From positions 1 through 26,730 of the forward strand of contig JAWXBI010000021.1 in the NCBI GenBank assembly GCA_034439915.1: a stretch of 26,730 nt of DNA. The letters are read 5' to 3'. The stretch is from JADJLQ01 sp034439915. GTDB taxonomy: Bacteria; Bacteroidota; Bacteroidia; Chitinophagales; Saprospiraceae. The notes below the pieces were generated by a model. That model made no database searches, had not been told where the DNA came from, and saw only the letters and a program-made list of their open reading frames with translations. Positions 9,701 through 16,511 of this stretch are shown here, piece after piece. The translations under genes were made by a program, and so were the position numbers. The number at the start of each line of letters is the position of its first letter. Positions within the stretch are counted from its first letter, which is position 1.

Positions 9701-10800
9701 CCTGTTTTGGATTCGTAATACTCCTCTGCAGACTCATACAGCTTATTGGCGTGGGTGTCCAGTACATTCTGCAGACTGGGCCGGTGGTAACAGGCCCGGA
9801 TAGGTGCAGGAAGCTGGCCAAACCAGGTTTTAAACGATCCGGTCTGGTCGTCCGGTAGATCGCTGGCTGGCATCCCGCCAACCATAGCATAGTGGATCAG
9901 GTCCATCTCTTCCTTCCCTTTATTCGCAGCGTGCCAGATTTGATTGAGGGCGTGTTGCAAAATGGGCAACTGATCAACTCCTTCAGCAATGTCATGGATC
10001 AGGCGTTCGGTAAGCCTTCTCGAAATCCGGTTTCCGCTGAGTTCAGCGGGTTCTTCGATTACCTGCTGAAGCTGGAGCCGGTTGAGCCGGGGCACAAAGT
10101 ACTGGGAAAAACCTATAAACTCGGGCAGGGAACGGAAAGCAGCACACTGCCCGATATAATCCGACCGCATGGTAAATACGACATATACGGGCAGGTTTTC
10201 ATCCAAGGCAATGCGGGTAGTTTCCAGAAGGAGATTGAGGACCAGGTTTGACTCCTTGGAAGGCACCCCCTGGTGGTAGTTTTCCGGGTTGGTGAAAAAT
10301 TCCTCAAACTGGTCGACGATGATCATCAGGTTGCCTGCCCTCCGTTTGAGGGCCGCCTTTTCTTTGTCATTGGCCTCTTGCCATTCCACAGATTCAATGT
10401 CGAGATAGGCATCCGAATTTTTATACAAATCGATCAGGGCGGAAAATCCGTGATGCAGTTCGGATTCTGTAATAGATGCATTGGGGATGTTCAGTTGCCG
10501 CGTAAGGGCCTTGCATAAATTACCAAAAGGATTGCGTTCGGGCCTGAATTCCGCCACCCGCCACTGGGTATAGGTCGACCTTAAAAATCCGGCTCGGGCA
10601 TTGGGTACGATCCCCGCATAGACCAGGGAGGATTTGCCGTCCCCCGATGCTCCGGTGAGCATGAGGAATTTATTGTGTTGGAGCTGCAAAGTGGCCTGTT
10701 CAATGTCCTGATCCCGGCCTTTGAAATACAGGGACTCTTCTTCCGTAAAAGAGCGCAGTCCTGTGTATGGGCAGATTTGGTACTCCTCGAATGTAATCAT
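6733..10800 (-). CDS. Membrane-anchored nSTAND1-type NTPase with large helical C-terminal region (paralogue A)
   Basis: A 1355-residue protein with the same layout as its downstream neighbour. CPYTGLRSFTEEESLYFKGR (10-29) is followed by Walker A GASGDGKSS (50-58), Walker B-like LMIIVDQFEEF (158-168), RSDYIGQC (212-219), DQLPILQHAL (276-285) and DITHESLIRNW (453-463). A membrane helix is at about 572-592, then a ~760-residue helical, TPR-like region. By eye the N-terminal ~560 residues of the two paralogues are clearly alike throughout, while the C-terminal parts keep only scattered anchors such as the YPDY motif. This fits tandem duplication followed by sensor divergence. The ATG overlaps the stop of the cyclase gene by 4 bp (ATGA), showing tight coupling to it. 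Class assignment is strong; the ligand and output are not visible in the sequence. Confidence 0.9.
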   Translation of the reverse strand: MITFEEYQICPYTGLRSFTEEESLYFKGRDQDIEQATLQLQHNKFLMLTGASGDGKSSLVYAGIVPNARAGFLRSTYTQWRVAEFRPERNPFGNLCKALTRQLNIPNASITESELHHGFSALIDLYKNSDAYLDIESVEWQEANDKEKAALKRRAGNLMIIVDQFEEFFTNPENYHQGVPSKESNLVLNLLLETTRIALDENLPVYVVFTMRSDYIGQCAAFRSLPEFIGFSQYFVPRLNRLQLQQVIEEPAELSGNRISRRLTERLIHDIAEGVDQLPILQHALNQIWHAANKGKEEMDLIHYAMVGGMPASDLPDDQTGSFKTWFGQLPAPIRACYHRPSLQNVLDTHANKLYESAEEYYESKTGKPLPDESSKAIIRTAFSSLTKIDQSRAVRNRMTLHEIWLILNRKELDLETVGLVLNIFREPGNTFIRPFITEDAETVSLGKENVLDITHESLIRNWDYLKIWAREEYDSYLVSQDFEQQLGRWVQSGKSNNFLLSIGPLTYFENWFNRVKPNNWWIARYLPDEEDHGKKMARAETLVANAKEFLNKSAQKHIITRTVMKFGPKKIAAAFAALVILALSSFAVSGFLKQRNSSILQNIKVQTLELARNPKLGLEFYGNVVAQLLQYGNLSVPDLVESIEYPLQKIHVAIGIGKILTIQGLDQPAEEMQQCFQLADSMISKMSSPETFPEDAGSMTAILKEQNNLRVALGFANLHTIRPEWRDLARKNARRSGEWVLKILKKQPESFKEIRELGLALEDALHYKTLDQNEIDQLLTILSPFGLSDQSAWIKKNFARDILQIRGSQDYGFLANGLFQELAYLYAASGDEQKALRCVDSLLVFNQGYLENDYETSIDNATNISAVFFTYGHLPAMDRFVGGYCERKKIPATEFYNQLVSRTLLDHSSAGNFNYYSIIGQSYSNLNLRFCSDELIAYAYGNMRKSAQSLTNPDEAKFSLAMAYKNEAVLNVFRSNQRGHPAPVRLTDSLFLVSLDYFRQVSPVFLSRVVSVVKSSASDHINIPYRNFYLYPDYFVPFHPFEPRNFVFPYNSPAFVDFILRHHLFNELYKSEADVRPIESWLMFYNATQISRDYFMKEAIPYEVLAGLAQELEKSGLKHRIDFNLLYLHLGIAAVKNGDTANAQRNYEKLQPEKVLNAFQYKGMNFLNQYSFEQYAHAIAHLFTGGKDQKALELIRVFKKPVNRSSLYGFITQQLLLQNRSRELALRLMDSARAEMSKIDNPAIFQPNRQQLAIALLMADPARNEESANKIIKNSPGKLEALTRFATAHALNDHLYKAWLEIPPDLSDEDRGWFFYRILNGYNNRFERKAEWKKFEDNTLFADRFFLPYINENE

Positions 10801-12938
10801 TTAAGTTCGATTACGGTGGTATAAACTTTTTTTACTTCAGAAGGGATTTGTTCTTTAGGCACCACGGAGGATACCACTTTTGGTGCTTTGAAATTCCTCA
10901 CCAGGTTGCTTTTCGGATCATCATCCCCGACCAGGAACAAGGGAGTGGGCGAGGAAGCCCCGCCTACTTCTTTCCAGATTTGTTTGATAAAGGGGAGTGC
11001 CCAGTCGGCAGCATATTTAAAATAAACCACGGCTAATTTGCTTTTCGGGATTTGTTGAGAAGATATTTCGCGGTAGTGATCGGGGCTGTCTGGCATGATA
11101 TTCATGAGCTCGACCGGGTATTCCAGGCTGATCCGATCCGTAATGGCTTTGGCTTCCACTTCGTCCTGCTGGTTGAAAATGAAAAAAATGTCGGTATCCT
11201 TGGCATCATAAACTTCAGCGTCTTTCTTCATCATCACGACCCGCATATCATCCACCAGCTGCATCGGGCCTGCTGCATTGGAAAACATCATGTTTCGCGT
11301 AATATGGTTGCGGATATATTTGATAAAATTTTGCTGGGCTGACTTTATCGGAAGGTTGCTGCTGGCCGGATAGATCCAAATAAAGGAATTAAAATCCTGA
11401 TCTGCTTCCATCTTCCGCTTTGCTTCCATAAATTGAAATTGCGGGAAAGAAGTTTCGTCGTCCGATTCGAAACGACGGCCGTATTCCCCGCTAAGGATAT
11501 GCAGGGAACAGGAACATTTATCCAGGCTTTCAGCTACTTTTTGTTTAAACAATTCATCATCCGAAGGGCAATCGATAGTAGGAAAAACATTAAATCCGGC
11601 TTTCTGTATGATGATCGCCATTTCTTCCCTTTGCTCTTTGAGGTCAGCGGAAGTCCAGGCCAGGAAAACGGTGGGTTTGGCCCGGTCAATCACCTGCACC
11701 TGGATGGAACTGGGCAAAGAGGTGATAAAATTTTTTACAGGCTGGGCCCGGGAAGTGATATTAAGAGGGGTATCAGGCAGGTCAATCGATTTAGACTGGC
11801 TTTTTATGCCGTTTATAATTTCTTTAATGGCATTGGCCAGTTTATTGATCTGGTTGCGGTATAGTACCCTACCGGATCCCAGGTGGAGGTTGTCATCGGC
11901 CGGTCTCAGGGGACGATTAATGCCATGATCCCTGTATATAAAATCAATGGAGCGCAAATCCCCGGAAAGCTCTTTTTCCAATAGCCTGAGGTCGTCGGAA
12001 TCCAATTCGTGGATATTCACGGGAAGGATGCGGGAAGCGCTGTTTCCGTTGGGCAACCGGATATTCAAAGCCAGCTTGTCTGCTGAAGCCGCTTCTTTAA
12101 ACTTCAGGAATTCGGTTTGCCAGGGTAAGGATGCCGTATCACAATAGGTTTGTGAAATGACCGGGATGAAAATCATGGATTTGATTTCTTGCTGGTCTAT
12201 GGAAGCTGGATGATTGGAGTCCGGACTGGGGCCAAAGTAAATGGTCAGTTTATCTTTCAGGGTGGCCTCCAGCTCCTGCCGGAGTTTCTCATTTAATTCG
12301 GAAACCCAGCCTGAACCTAAGCCGTTACCAGTCTGCTTATTGTCGGCAGCCCGGTAGCTGATGTATATATCGCAGTCGTATTCCGGGAAAAGGGTGGACG
12401 TGGGTTTTATCAGGTTGCTTGCTTCCGAAGCAGCAGCCCGATCGCCGGTAAGTACTTCATAGATATTAACCGGTTCCCTTACATTTTTCAGGACTTCCTG
12501 TTTGATGTAGCGGGATACAATACCTTGTTTGTTGGCAATGTTGTGGTGAACCGATTCTGAAATCCAGATTCCTCCAGGTGTTGCCAGAGTCTGTAGCCGG
12601 GAAGCGATGTTTACTACATCGCCAAAAACATCTTCTGCTTCAAACACTACTTCCCCGAAATGTATGCCAATGCGCAACAAAAACGATTTGGATTGGTTAC
12701 AAACCTCCTGGATCCGGATGGCCGCATAGATGGCATCGGAAATGGTATTAAAACTCATCATAACCCCATCCCCCAGTTCCTTGATCCATGTACCACCAAA
12801 TTGTTCGACGATGGGCTTTTGGATTTCGCGGTTTTGTTGGAGTAGTTGAAATGCCTTTACTTCATCATTACCCATCAATGCGGTATATCCCACAATATCA
12901 GTAAACATGATGGCAGCGAGACGGCGGGTTTGAGCCAT
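10797..12938 (-). CDS. Class III adenylate cyclase fused to TIR-like domains
   Basis: A 713-residue soluble protein, first gene of the operon. Residues 1-165 form a class III nucleotide cyclase domain: metal ligands D14 (MFTDIVGYT) and D57 (ELGDGVM), adenine-specifying K53 and D103 (AEDVFGDVVNIASR), and transition-state N110 and R114. The catalytic set looks intact and predicts ATP-to-cAMP activity. Residues about 186-375 resemble a TIR domain (DCDIYISYRAADN; SQTYC...WQTEF, where E276 sits where the NADase Glu is expected). Residues about 420-570 are a second TIR- or DUF4062-like unit (TVFLAWTSADLKEQREEM). Residues about 582-700 are a third TIR-like unit (DTDIFFIFNQQDE). The cyclase call is secure; the TIR calls rest on motif and spacing and need structure prediction. 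No membrane segment or cyclic-nucleotide-binding domain is seen. Confidence 0.85.
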   Translation of the reverse strand: MAQTRRLAAIMFTDIVGYTALMGNDEVKAFQLLQQNREIQKPIVEQFGGTWIKELGDGVMMSFNTISDAIYAAIRIQEVCNQSKSFLLRIGIHFGEVVFEAEDVFGDVVNIASRLQTLATPGGIWISESVHHNIANKQGIVSRYIKQEVLKNVREPVNIYEVLTGDRAAASEASNLIKPTSTLFPEYDCDIYISYRAADNKQTGNGLGSGWVSELNEKLRQELEATLKDKLTIYFGPSPDSNHPASIDQQEIKSMIFIPVISQTYCDTASLPWQTEFLKFKEAASADKLALNIRLPNGNSASRILPVNIHELDSDDLRLLEKELSGDLRSIDFIYRDHGINRPLRPADDNLHLGSGRVLYRNQINKLANAIKEIINGIKSQSKSIDLPDTPLNITSRAQPVKNFITSLPSSIQVQVIDRAKPTVFLAWTSADLKEQREEMAIIIQKAGFNVFPTIDCPSDDELFKQKVAESLDKCSCSLHILSGEYGRRFESDDETSFPQFQFMEAKRKMEADQDFNSFIWIYPASSNLPIKSAQQNFIKYIRNHITRNMMFSNAAGPMQLVDDMRVVMMKKDAEVYDAKDTDIFFIFNQQDEVEAKAITDRISLEYPVELMNIMPDSPDHYREISSQQIPKSKLAVVYFKYAADWALPFIKQIWKEVGGASSPTPLFLVGDDDPKSNLVRNFKAPKVVSSVVPKEQIPSEVKKVYTTVIELK

Positions 12939-13037
12939 GTATTAATTTGATTTAGTACACTTGATAAAGGATTAAAAAACCCAGTGCAAAGATTCAGCAG
13001 CATTCCATTAGTCCCTGAACCTGAAGGTGAGCCTTTT

Positions 13038-13065
13038 AATATTCCAAAGTTTGCACTTTGATATT
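13038..13065. promoter_or_regulatory. Imperfect inverted repeat, candidate operator upstream of the cyclase/STAND operon
   Basis: The left arm AATATTCCAAAGT and right arm ACTTTGATATT are separated by TTGC. The inner six bases pair perfectly (CAAAGT/ACTTTG), and the outer AATAT/ATATT also pair with a small offset. The site is 100-127 bp upstream of the cyclase start codon, in the divergent intergenic region, so it could control either gene. It may also be an RNA hairpin in a 5' leader. No regulator can be named. Confidence 0.35.
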
Positions 13066-13164
13066 CCGCTCAAAATAGGGAAATTATAGATAAGGGGTTT
13101 TTATTATTGTTAAATTTTTAGGACTTATGAAATCCGTCGGATAACTGGTTCTAAATCCATTTAG

Positions 13165-13172
13165 TAGATTTG
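13165..13172 (+). promoter_or_regulatory. Candidate Bacteroidota -7 promoter element for the dioxygenase
   Basis: TAGATTTG matches the Bacteroidota -7 consensus TAnnTTTG exactly and lies 112 bp upstream of the dioxygenase ATG. No clear TTTG -33 partner was found at the expected distance, so support is weak. Confidence 0.2.
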
Positions 13173-13284
13173 GATGTAGTTTCATTATTTGGATTACAGG
13201 GCTATAAAATTTGAATTTTAAAATCAGGGCGATAGTTTATCTTTAATCCTTATCTTTAGTTAAATAAGACCCCAGCATTTACCG

Positions 13285-14178
13285 ATGAAAAGAAAAACAT
13301 TTCTAAAAACTTCTTCGCTGATGGCTTTTAGTCTTACTGCATTTGGTAAAGTAAGGTGGAACGGTGAGCGATATGAAGGGGATACCCCGACTACGACGGA
13401 TATCCTGGGCCCATTTTACCGGCCCGGTTCACCGGTACGTCAACGAATAGTACCACCCGATTCAAAGGGCATCCCTATGCTGCTGAAGGGAACAGTATTT
13501 AAACCGGACGAAAAAACACCATTGGGAGGGGCCCTAATTGAAGTGTGGCAATGTGATGAAAAGGAAAACTATGACAACACTTCGGATGATTATAAATTCC
13601 GTGGCGCCTGGAAAACGGCTGCTGATGGCAAGTATAAATTTGAAACCATCGTACCGATTCCCTATAAAGTGACCGATACGATGTGGCGGCCAGCGCACGT
13701 CCACTTCAGGGTCTCGACTGCAGACTATCAGGATTTAATCACCCAGATTTACTTTAAAGGAGACCCTTATCTGGAAGAAGACACCAGTGCGGCTTCGCCC
13801 GAATCCCAGAGCAGGATACTTGAAATTCTAAAAAACAAAAGCGGCAATCACGAAGTAAAATTTGATATCCTCATGCAGAAAGAATTTGCCCTGGAAGCCG
13901 CTGCAGTCAAAAAATTAACAGGATTGTACCAACTGGAACAAGGAATTGCCGAGTTTTTTATGGAAGACGACCTTCTGTTCCTCAAATTGAATGGTCAATT
14001 AATGGAGGCCTTAACCTACAAAGGCGACAACACTTTTGAGGGTGGCCTGGGTCGTGTCAAAGCAAAATTTAATTTATCACCCCAGGTTTCCCAGGTAGTG
14101 ATTACCAAGGGAGATTATGATTCCAATGATCCCAATAAAATAACGACCCTAAAAGGGGATAGGTTTCTAAAATATTAA
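13285..14178 (+). CDS. Exported intradiol ring-cleavage dioxygenase with an extra C-terminal domain
   Basis: A 297-residue protein. Residues about 35-198 are an intradiol dioxygenase domain (catechol/protocatechuate 3,4-dioxygenase family), which uses non-haem Fe(III) to cleave the aromatic ring between two hydroxyls. The four expected iron ligands are visible: Y96 (KENYDN), Y127 (VPIPYKV), and H138 and H140 (RPAHVHF). An LGPFYRPGSP segment at 41-50 is typical of the exported branch of this family. The N-terminus MKRKTFLKTSSLMAFSLTAF resembles an export signal and is somewhat Tat-like, with KR in place of RR. Residues about 205-297 are an extra beta-rich tail not needed for catalysis, resembling the DUF3471 type by eye. 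The substrate is not fixed by sequence, and no aromatic-degradation genes lie nearby. Confidence 0.9.
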   Translation: MKRKTFLKTSSLMAFSLTAFGKVRWNGERYEGDTPTTTDILGPFYRPGSPVRQRIVPPDSKGIPMLLKGTVFKPDEKTPLGGALIEVWQCDEKENYDNTSDDYKFRGAWKTAADGKYKFETIVPIPYKVTDTMWRPAHVHFRVSTADYQDLITQIYFKGDPYLEEDTSAASPESQSRILEILKNKSGNHEVKFDILMQKEFALEAAAVKKLTGLYQLEQGIAEFFMEDDLLFLKLNGQLMEALTYKGDNTFEGGLGRVKAKFNLSPQVSQVVITKGDYDSNDPNKITTLKGDRFLKY

Positions 14179-14279
14179 TCCCTTAAAGCCCAATCTGAGG
14201 ACTTTTTAAAAGCGGAAAAAAACACCGGTTTATCCATTTTTTGAATTTCCGGGCTAGAATCACTTAATTTTTGAGGAAA

Positions 14280-14297
14280 TAAAACAAATTTGTTTTA
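14280..14297. promoter_or_regulatory. Perfect 18-bp AT-rich palindrome, candidate operator
   Basis: TAAAACAAATTTGTTTTA is a perfect palindrome with no spacer, about 130 bp upstream of the cytochrome c gene and 102 bp downstream of the dioxygenase stop. Symmetry of this length is unlikely by chance even in AT-rich DNA and suggests a binding site for a dimeric regulator. A role as a DNA or RNA cruciform is possible. The rest of the 249-bp gap shows nothing clear. Confidence 0.35.
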
Positions 14298-14427
14298 AGA
14301 CGGTTCAGAAATTTAAAATTTTATCATAGATTTATTTGGTAATTAAATTTTACCCTTAAGGATCCCGTTTTCCTGATAGGGTCATGTATAAATTATCCTC
14401 ACCTTAAAACAATTTCAACTCTTTAAT

Positions 14428-15057
14428 ATGAAGATTCTAAATCTGATACCCATAATGGTATTGAGCCTGTTGGTTATTTCCCGATGTACGGAGAAAAAAT
14501 CACCGGATGCCGGCTCCAATATGGTATCCACCATGACGGCAGCGCCTGAAAAACCGGACTTTCATGGTTACGAAAGCGAAGCAACCTGGGGACATCATTT
14601 AGTTACTGTTGGAGGATGCAACGATTGCCATACCCCCAAAAAAATGGGCTCCCATGGACCGGAATTCGACAGCACACTGATGTTGTCCGGACATCCTGCC
14701 GGGATGCCTAAAATTGATGTCGACCGCAAAGCGATGGAGAAAAAAGGGCTGGTTATTACTCAGCACCTGACCGAATGGATAGGACCCTGGGGTGTATCTT
14801 ATGCAGCCAATTTAACTCCCGATCCCAGCGGAATAGGGGATTGGACCATTGAAAATTTAATGTTGGCACTTCGGGAAGGCAAAGCAAAAGGACTCGCTGC
14901 ATCCAGAACCCTGCTCCCACCTATGCCTTGGAATGAAGTCACCCGGTTTTACACCGATGATGAAATCAAAGCCATGTTTGCTTACCTCAAAACGGTTAAA
15001 CCTGTCAGCAACAACGTACCGGCTCCTTTGCCACCAGCCAGTGCCGGCAAAATGTAA
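14428..15057 (+). CDS. Monohaem c-type cytochrome, probable lipoprotein
   Basis: A 209-residue protein with an N-terminal hydrophobic stretch ending in LVISRC (Cys20), a plausible but non-canonical lipobox, then a low-complexity linker. One haem-binding site CNDCH lies at 64-68 and a likely axial Met at M166 in PPMPW. The motifs GVSYAANLTPDPSGIGDW (122-139) and FYTDDEIKAMFAYLKTV (174-190) are typical of the cytochrome c family that accompanies periplasmic dehydrogenases. It should carry electrons in the periplasm; its partner is unknown. The gene follows the dioxygenase in the same direction with a 249-bp gap, so co-transcription is uncertain. It ends in a strong hairpin terminator. Confidence 0.9.
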   Translation: MKILNLIPIMVLSLLVISRCTEKKSPDAGSNMVSTMTAAPEKPDFHGYESEATWGHHLVTVGGCNDCHTPKKMGSHGPEFDSTLMLSGHPAGMPKIDVDRKAMEKKGLVITQHLTEWIGPWGVSYAANLTPDPSGIGDWTIENLMLALREGKAKGLAASRTLLPPMPWNEVTRFYTDDEIKAMFAYLKTVKPVSNNVPAPLPPASAGKM

Positions 15058-15085
15058 TACAATCTTTAGACCGACAAGTACCATG

Positions 15086-15124
15086 ACCACCTGGTATTCG
15101 ATTGATGTCAGGTGGTATTTTTTT
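15086..15124 (+). terminator. Rho-independent terminator after the cytochrome c gene
   Basis: ACCACCTG (15086-15093) and CAGGTGGT (15109-15116) form a perfect 8-bp GC-rich stem with a 15-base loop. It is followed at once by A and a run of seven T. It lies 29 bp after the cytochrome stop codon. Confidence 0.85.
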
Positions 15125-15133
15125 AATAAGGCG

Positions 15134-15164
15134 GAATTGTAGAATCGTAGAATCGTAGAATTGT
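15134..15164 (+). repeat. Three 8-bp tandem repeats plus related copies
   Basis: GTAGAATC is repeated three times in a row (last copy GTAGAATT). Related GAATCGAAGAATTG lies at about 15194-15207. This is simple-sequence DNA between the terminator and the DUF3500 gene, with no coding potential seen. Confidence 0.6.
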
Positions 15165-15245
15165 TCAATTTTCAACCTCAACCCGTTTCTCTTGAATCGA
15201 AGAATTGCAGATCCGAAACATCGGATTGTTAAATTGACACGCATC

Positions 15246-15304
15246 CCCCTTCCCCTTTAACCCTTAACCCTTTACCTCAACCTCAACCTCAACCTCAACC
15301 TCAA
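15246..15304. repeat. Low-complexity block: CCCTTAA-type repeat and five CCTCAA hexamers abutting a start codon
   Basis: CCCCTTTAACCCTTAACCC-type sequence (about 15252-15270) is followed by five perfect CCTCAA units at 15275-15304. The final A of the array is the first base of the DUF3500 ATG, so the array fills the place where ribosome-binding sequence would lie. The complement of 15254-15269 is identical over 16 bases to a segment inside the kinase gene at 26684-26699. Confidence 0.75.
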
Positions 15305-16371
15305 TGAAACGCTCTCTTCTTATCCTCTTTCTCTCCGGTCTTTTTTTTAATATTCGGGGATCAGCCCAACCCCTCTCTTCTGTTGCGTCGGTTAAAATAT
15401 TTTTAGCTACGCTTTCACCTGAAGAAATAAAAAATACCCAGTTTCCTTTTGAAGATACCCTTCGTAAAAAATGGACCAACCTGCCCGTAGGTCTGGTTCC
15501 ACGTCCCGGAATTGCATATGGTTCCTTGTCCGATCAAAGCAGGATGGCTTTCCACCGGGTGTTATCGACTATGTTAAGTTCGCAGGGTTATCTCAAGACA
15601 ACCAGTATTATGCAGTTGGATGATATACTCAATACATTATATCAGGCTGCTTTTGATGAAAAGAAAATCAAGGCAGAAACTTTAAAAATGGTTCAGGATC
15701 TGAAATGGGCTCATGGCAATTATTACATCTCAGTCTGGGGTCAACCGCAGGATAAATTGCCCTGGGGTCTCAATTTTGGAGGCCATCATATTGCGATATC
15801 ATTTACAAGTGATGGAAACAAAGTATCCATGTCTCCTTATTTTATCGGTACGGATCCATCAGAAGTCAAGTCAGCCAAATATGCGGGCTGGCGGGTACTC
15901 AGTAAAGAGGAGGATTATGGATTTATGCTGGTCAACATGTTGACCGACAAACAAAAATCAATAGCTGTATTGAAACAAGAAGTGCCTAAAGACATCATTA
16001 CCAATCCGAACAGCAGTCAGCGGATCAAAGAATTTTATGGGGTCAGTGCAGCTACCTTTAATGAAGAACAGCAAACGATGTTACAACTGCTGGTCCAGGA
16101 ATATGTGCACAATTTTGAGCACGTCAAGGCACATCAATTATTCCGGAAAATTCTAAATACAGGTCTCGATAAAATTTATTTTGCCTGGGTAGGTAGTTTG
16201 GAAAACAATAAGCCGCATTATTATATCATACACGGACCGGATTTCCTGATCGAGTATGACAACGTAGGATTCCAGAACGACGGCAATCATATTCACGCGA
16301 TCCTTCGCGAAACGGGAAATGATTTTGGAGACGATATTTTGAAAAAACATTATTTGGAGAATAAACACTGA
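15304..16371 (+). CDS. Secreted DUF3500 family protein
   Basis: A 355-residue protein with a clear signal peptide (MKRSLLILFLSGLFF..., likely cleavage near GSAQ at 19-22), so periplasmic or outside the cell. The body matches the DUF3500 family by eye: WGLNFGGHHIAISFT at about 156-170, YFIGTDPSEVKSAKYAGWRV in the middle, and HYYIIHGPDFLIEYDN with NDGNHIHAILRE near the C-terminus. The conserved His residues of these motifs suggest a metal or ligand site, but the family has no function that I can state with confidence. The ATG overlaps a CCTCAA repeat array, so translation may depend on repeat number. A 13-bp palindrome follows shortly after the stop. The gene lies downstream of a strong terminator and is probably expressed alone. 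Confidence 0.82.
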   Translation: MKRSLLILFLSGLFFNIRGSAQPLSSVASVKIFLATLSPEEIKNTQFPFEDTLRKKWTNLPVGLVPRPGIAYGSLSDQSRMAFHRVLSTMLSSQGYLKTTSIMQLDDILNTLYQAAFDEKKIKAETLKMVQDLKWAHGNYYISVWGQPQDKLPWGLNFGGHHIAISFTSDGNKVSMSPYFIGTDPSEVKSAKYAGWRVLSKEEDYGFMLVNMLTDKQKSIAVLKQEVPKDIITNPNSSQRIKEFYGVSAATFNEEQQTMLQLLVQEYVHNFEHVKAHQLFRKILNTGLDKIYFAWVGSLENNKPHYYIIHGPDFLIEYDNVGFQNDGNHIHAILRETGNDFGDDILKKHYLENKH

Positions 16372-16385
16372 CCTTGGTTATATGC

Positions 16386-16398
16386 CCTGCGTCGCAGG
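16386..16398. repeat. Perfect 13-bp palindrome after the DUF3500 gene
   Basis: CCTGCG and CGCAGG surround a single T, 15 bp after the stop codon. There is no T-run after it, so it is a weak terminator candidate or a small repetitive palindrome. Confidence 0.4.
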
Positions 16399-16436
16399 AA
16401 TGCACATGATTTTGCTGGATACTCCAATTCCAAATT

Positions 16437-16511
16437 CCAGAATATACATTTTTTGTAAAAAATGGAATTAATGTCCAGAATTTACATTTTTTTACATAAA
16501 TGGAATCCGTA
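16437..16511. repeat. Two 38-bp direct repeats, each with an AT-rich hairpin
   Basis: The units begin with CCAGAATATACATTTTTT at 16437 and CCAGAATTTACATTTTTT at 16475 and both run on to ATGGAAT. The first holds a perfect 8-bp hairpin, CATTTTTT-GT-AAAAAATG (16447-16464); the second keeps a shorter form. The array ends directly before the small open fragment at 16511. Confidence 0.6.

Larger units (their letters stand above)
12939..13284. other. Divergent intergenic region between the cyclase operon and the dioxygenase
   Basis: This 346-bp AT-rich region separates two divergently transcribed genes and must hold the promoters of both. It contains the inverted repeat annotated at 13038-13065 and one perfect match to the Bacteroidota -7 consensus TAnnTTTG on the plus strand at 13165-13172. 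No open reading frame, RNA gene or further repeat was seen. Confidence 0.6.

Noticed and set aside
10797..12938. Pycsar-type pyrimidine cyclase
   Set aside because: The Lys (K53) and Asp (D103) that specify adenine are both present, so ATP is the expected substrate. Only an assay would settle this.
12939..13284. Strong promoter for the cyclase operon
   Set aside because: No exact TAnnTTTG with a spaced TTTG was found on the minus strand; only near matches such as the complement of CAAAATAG at about 13071.
15264..15479. Minus-strand open frame ending in an EVEVEVEV tract
   Set aside because: It is the antisense reading of the CCTCAA array and of the DUF3500 signal peptide region; no independent coding evidence.
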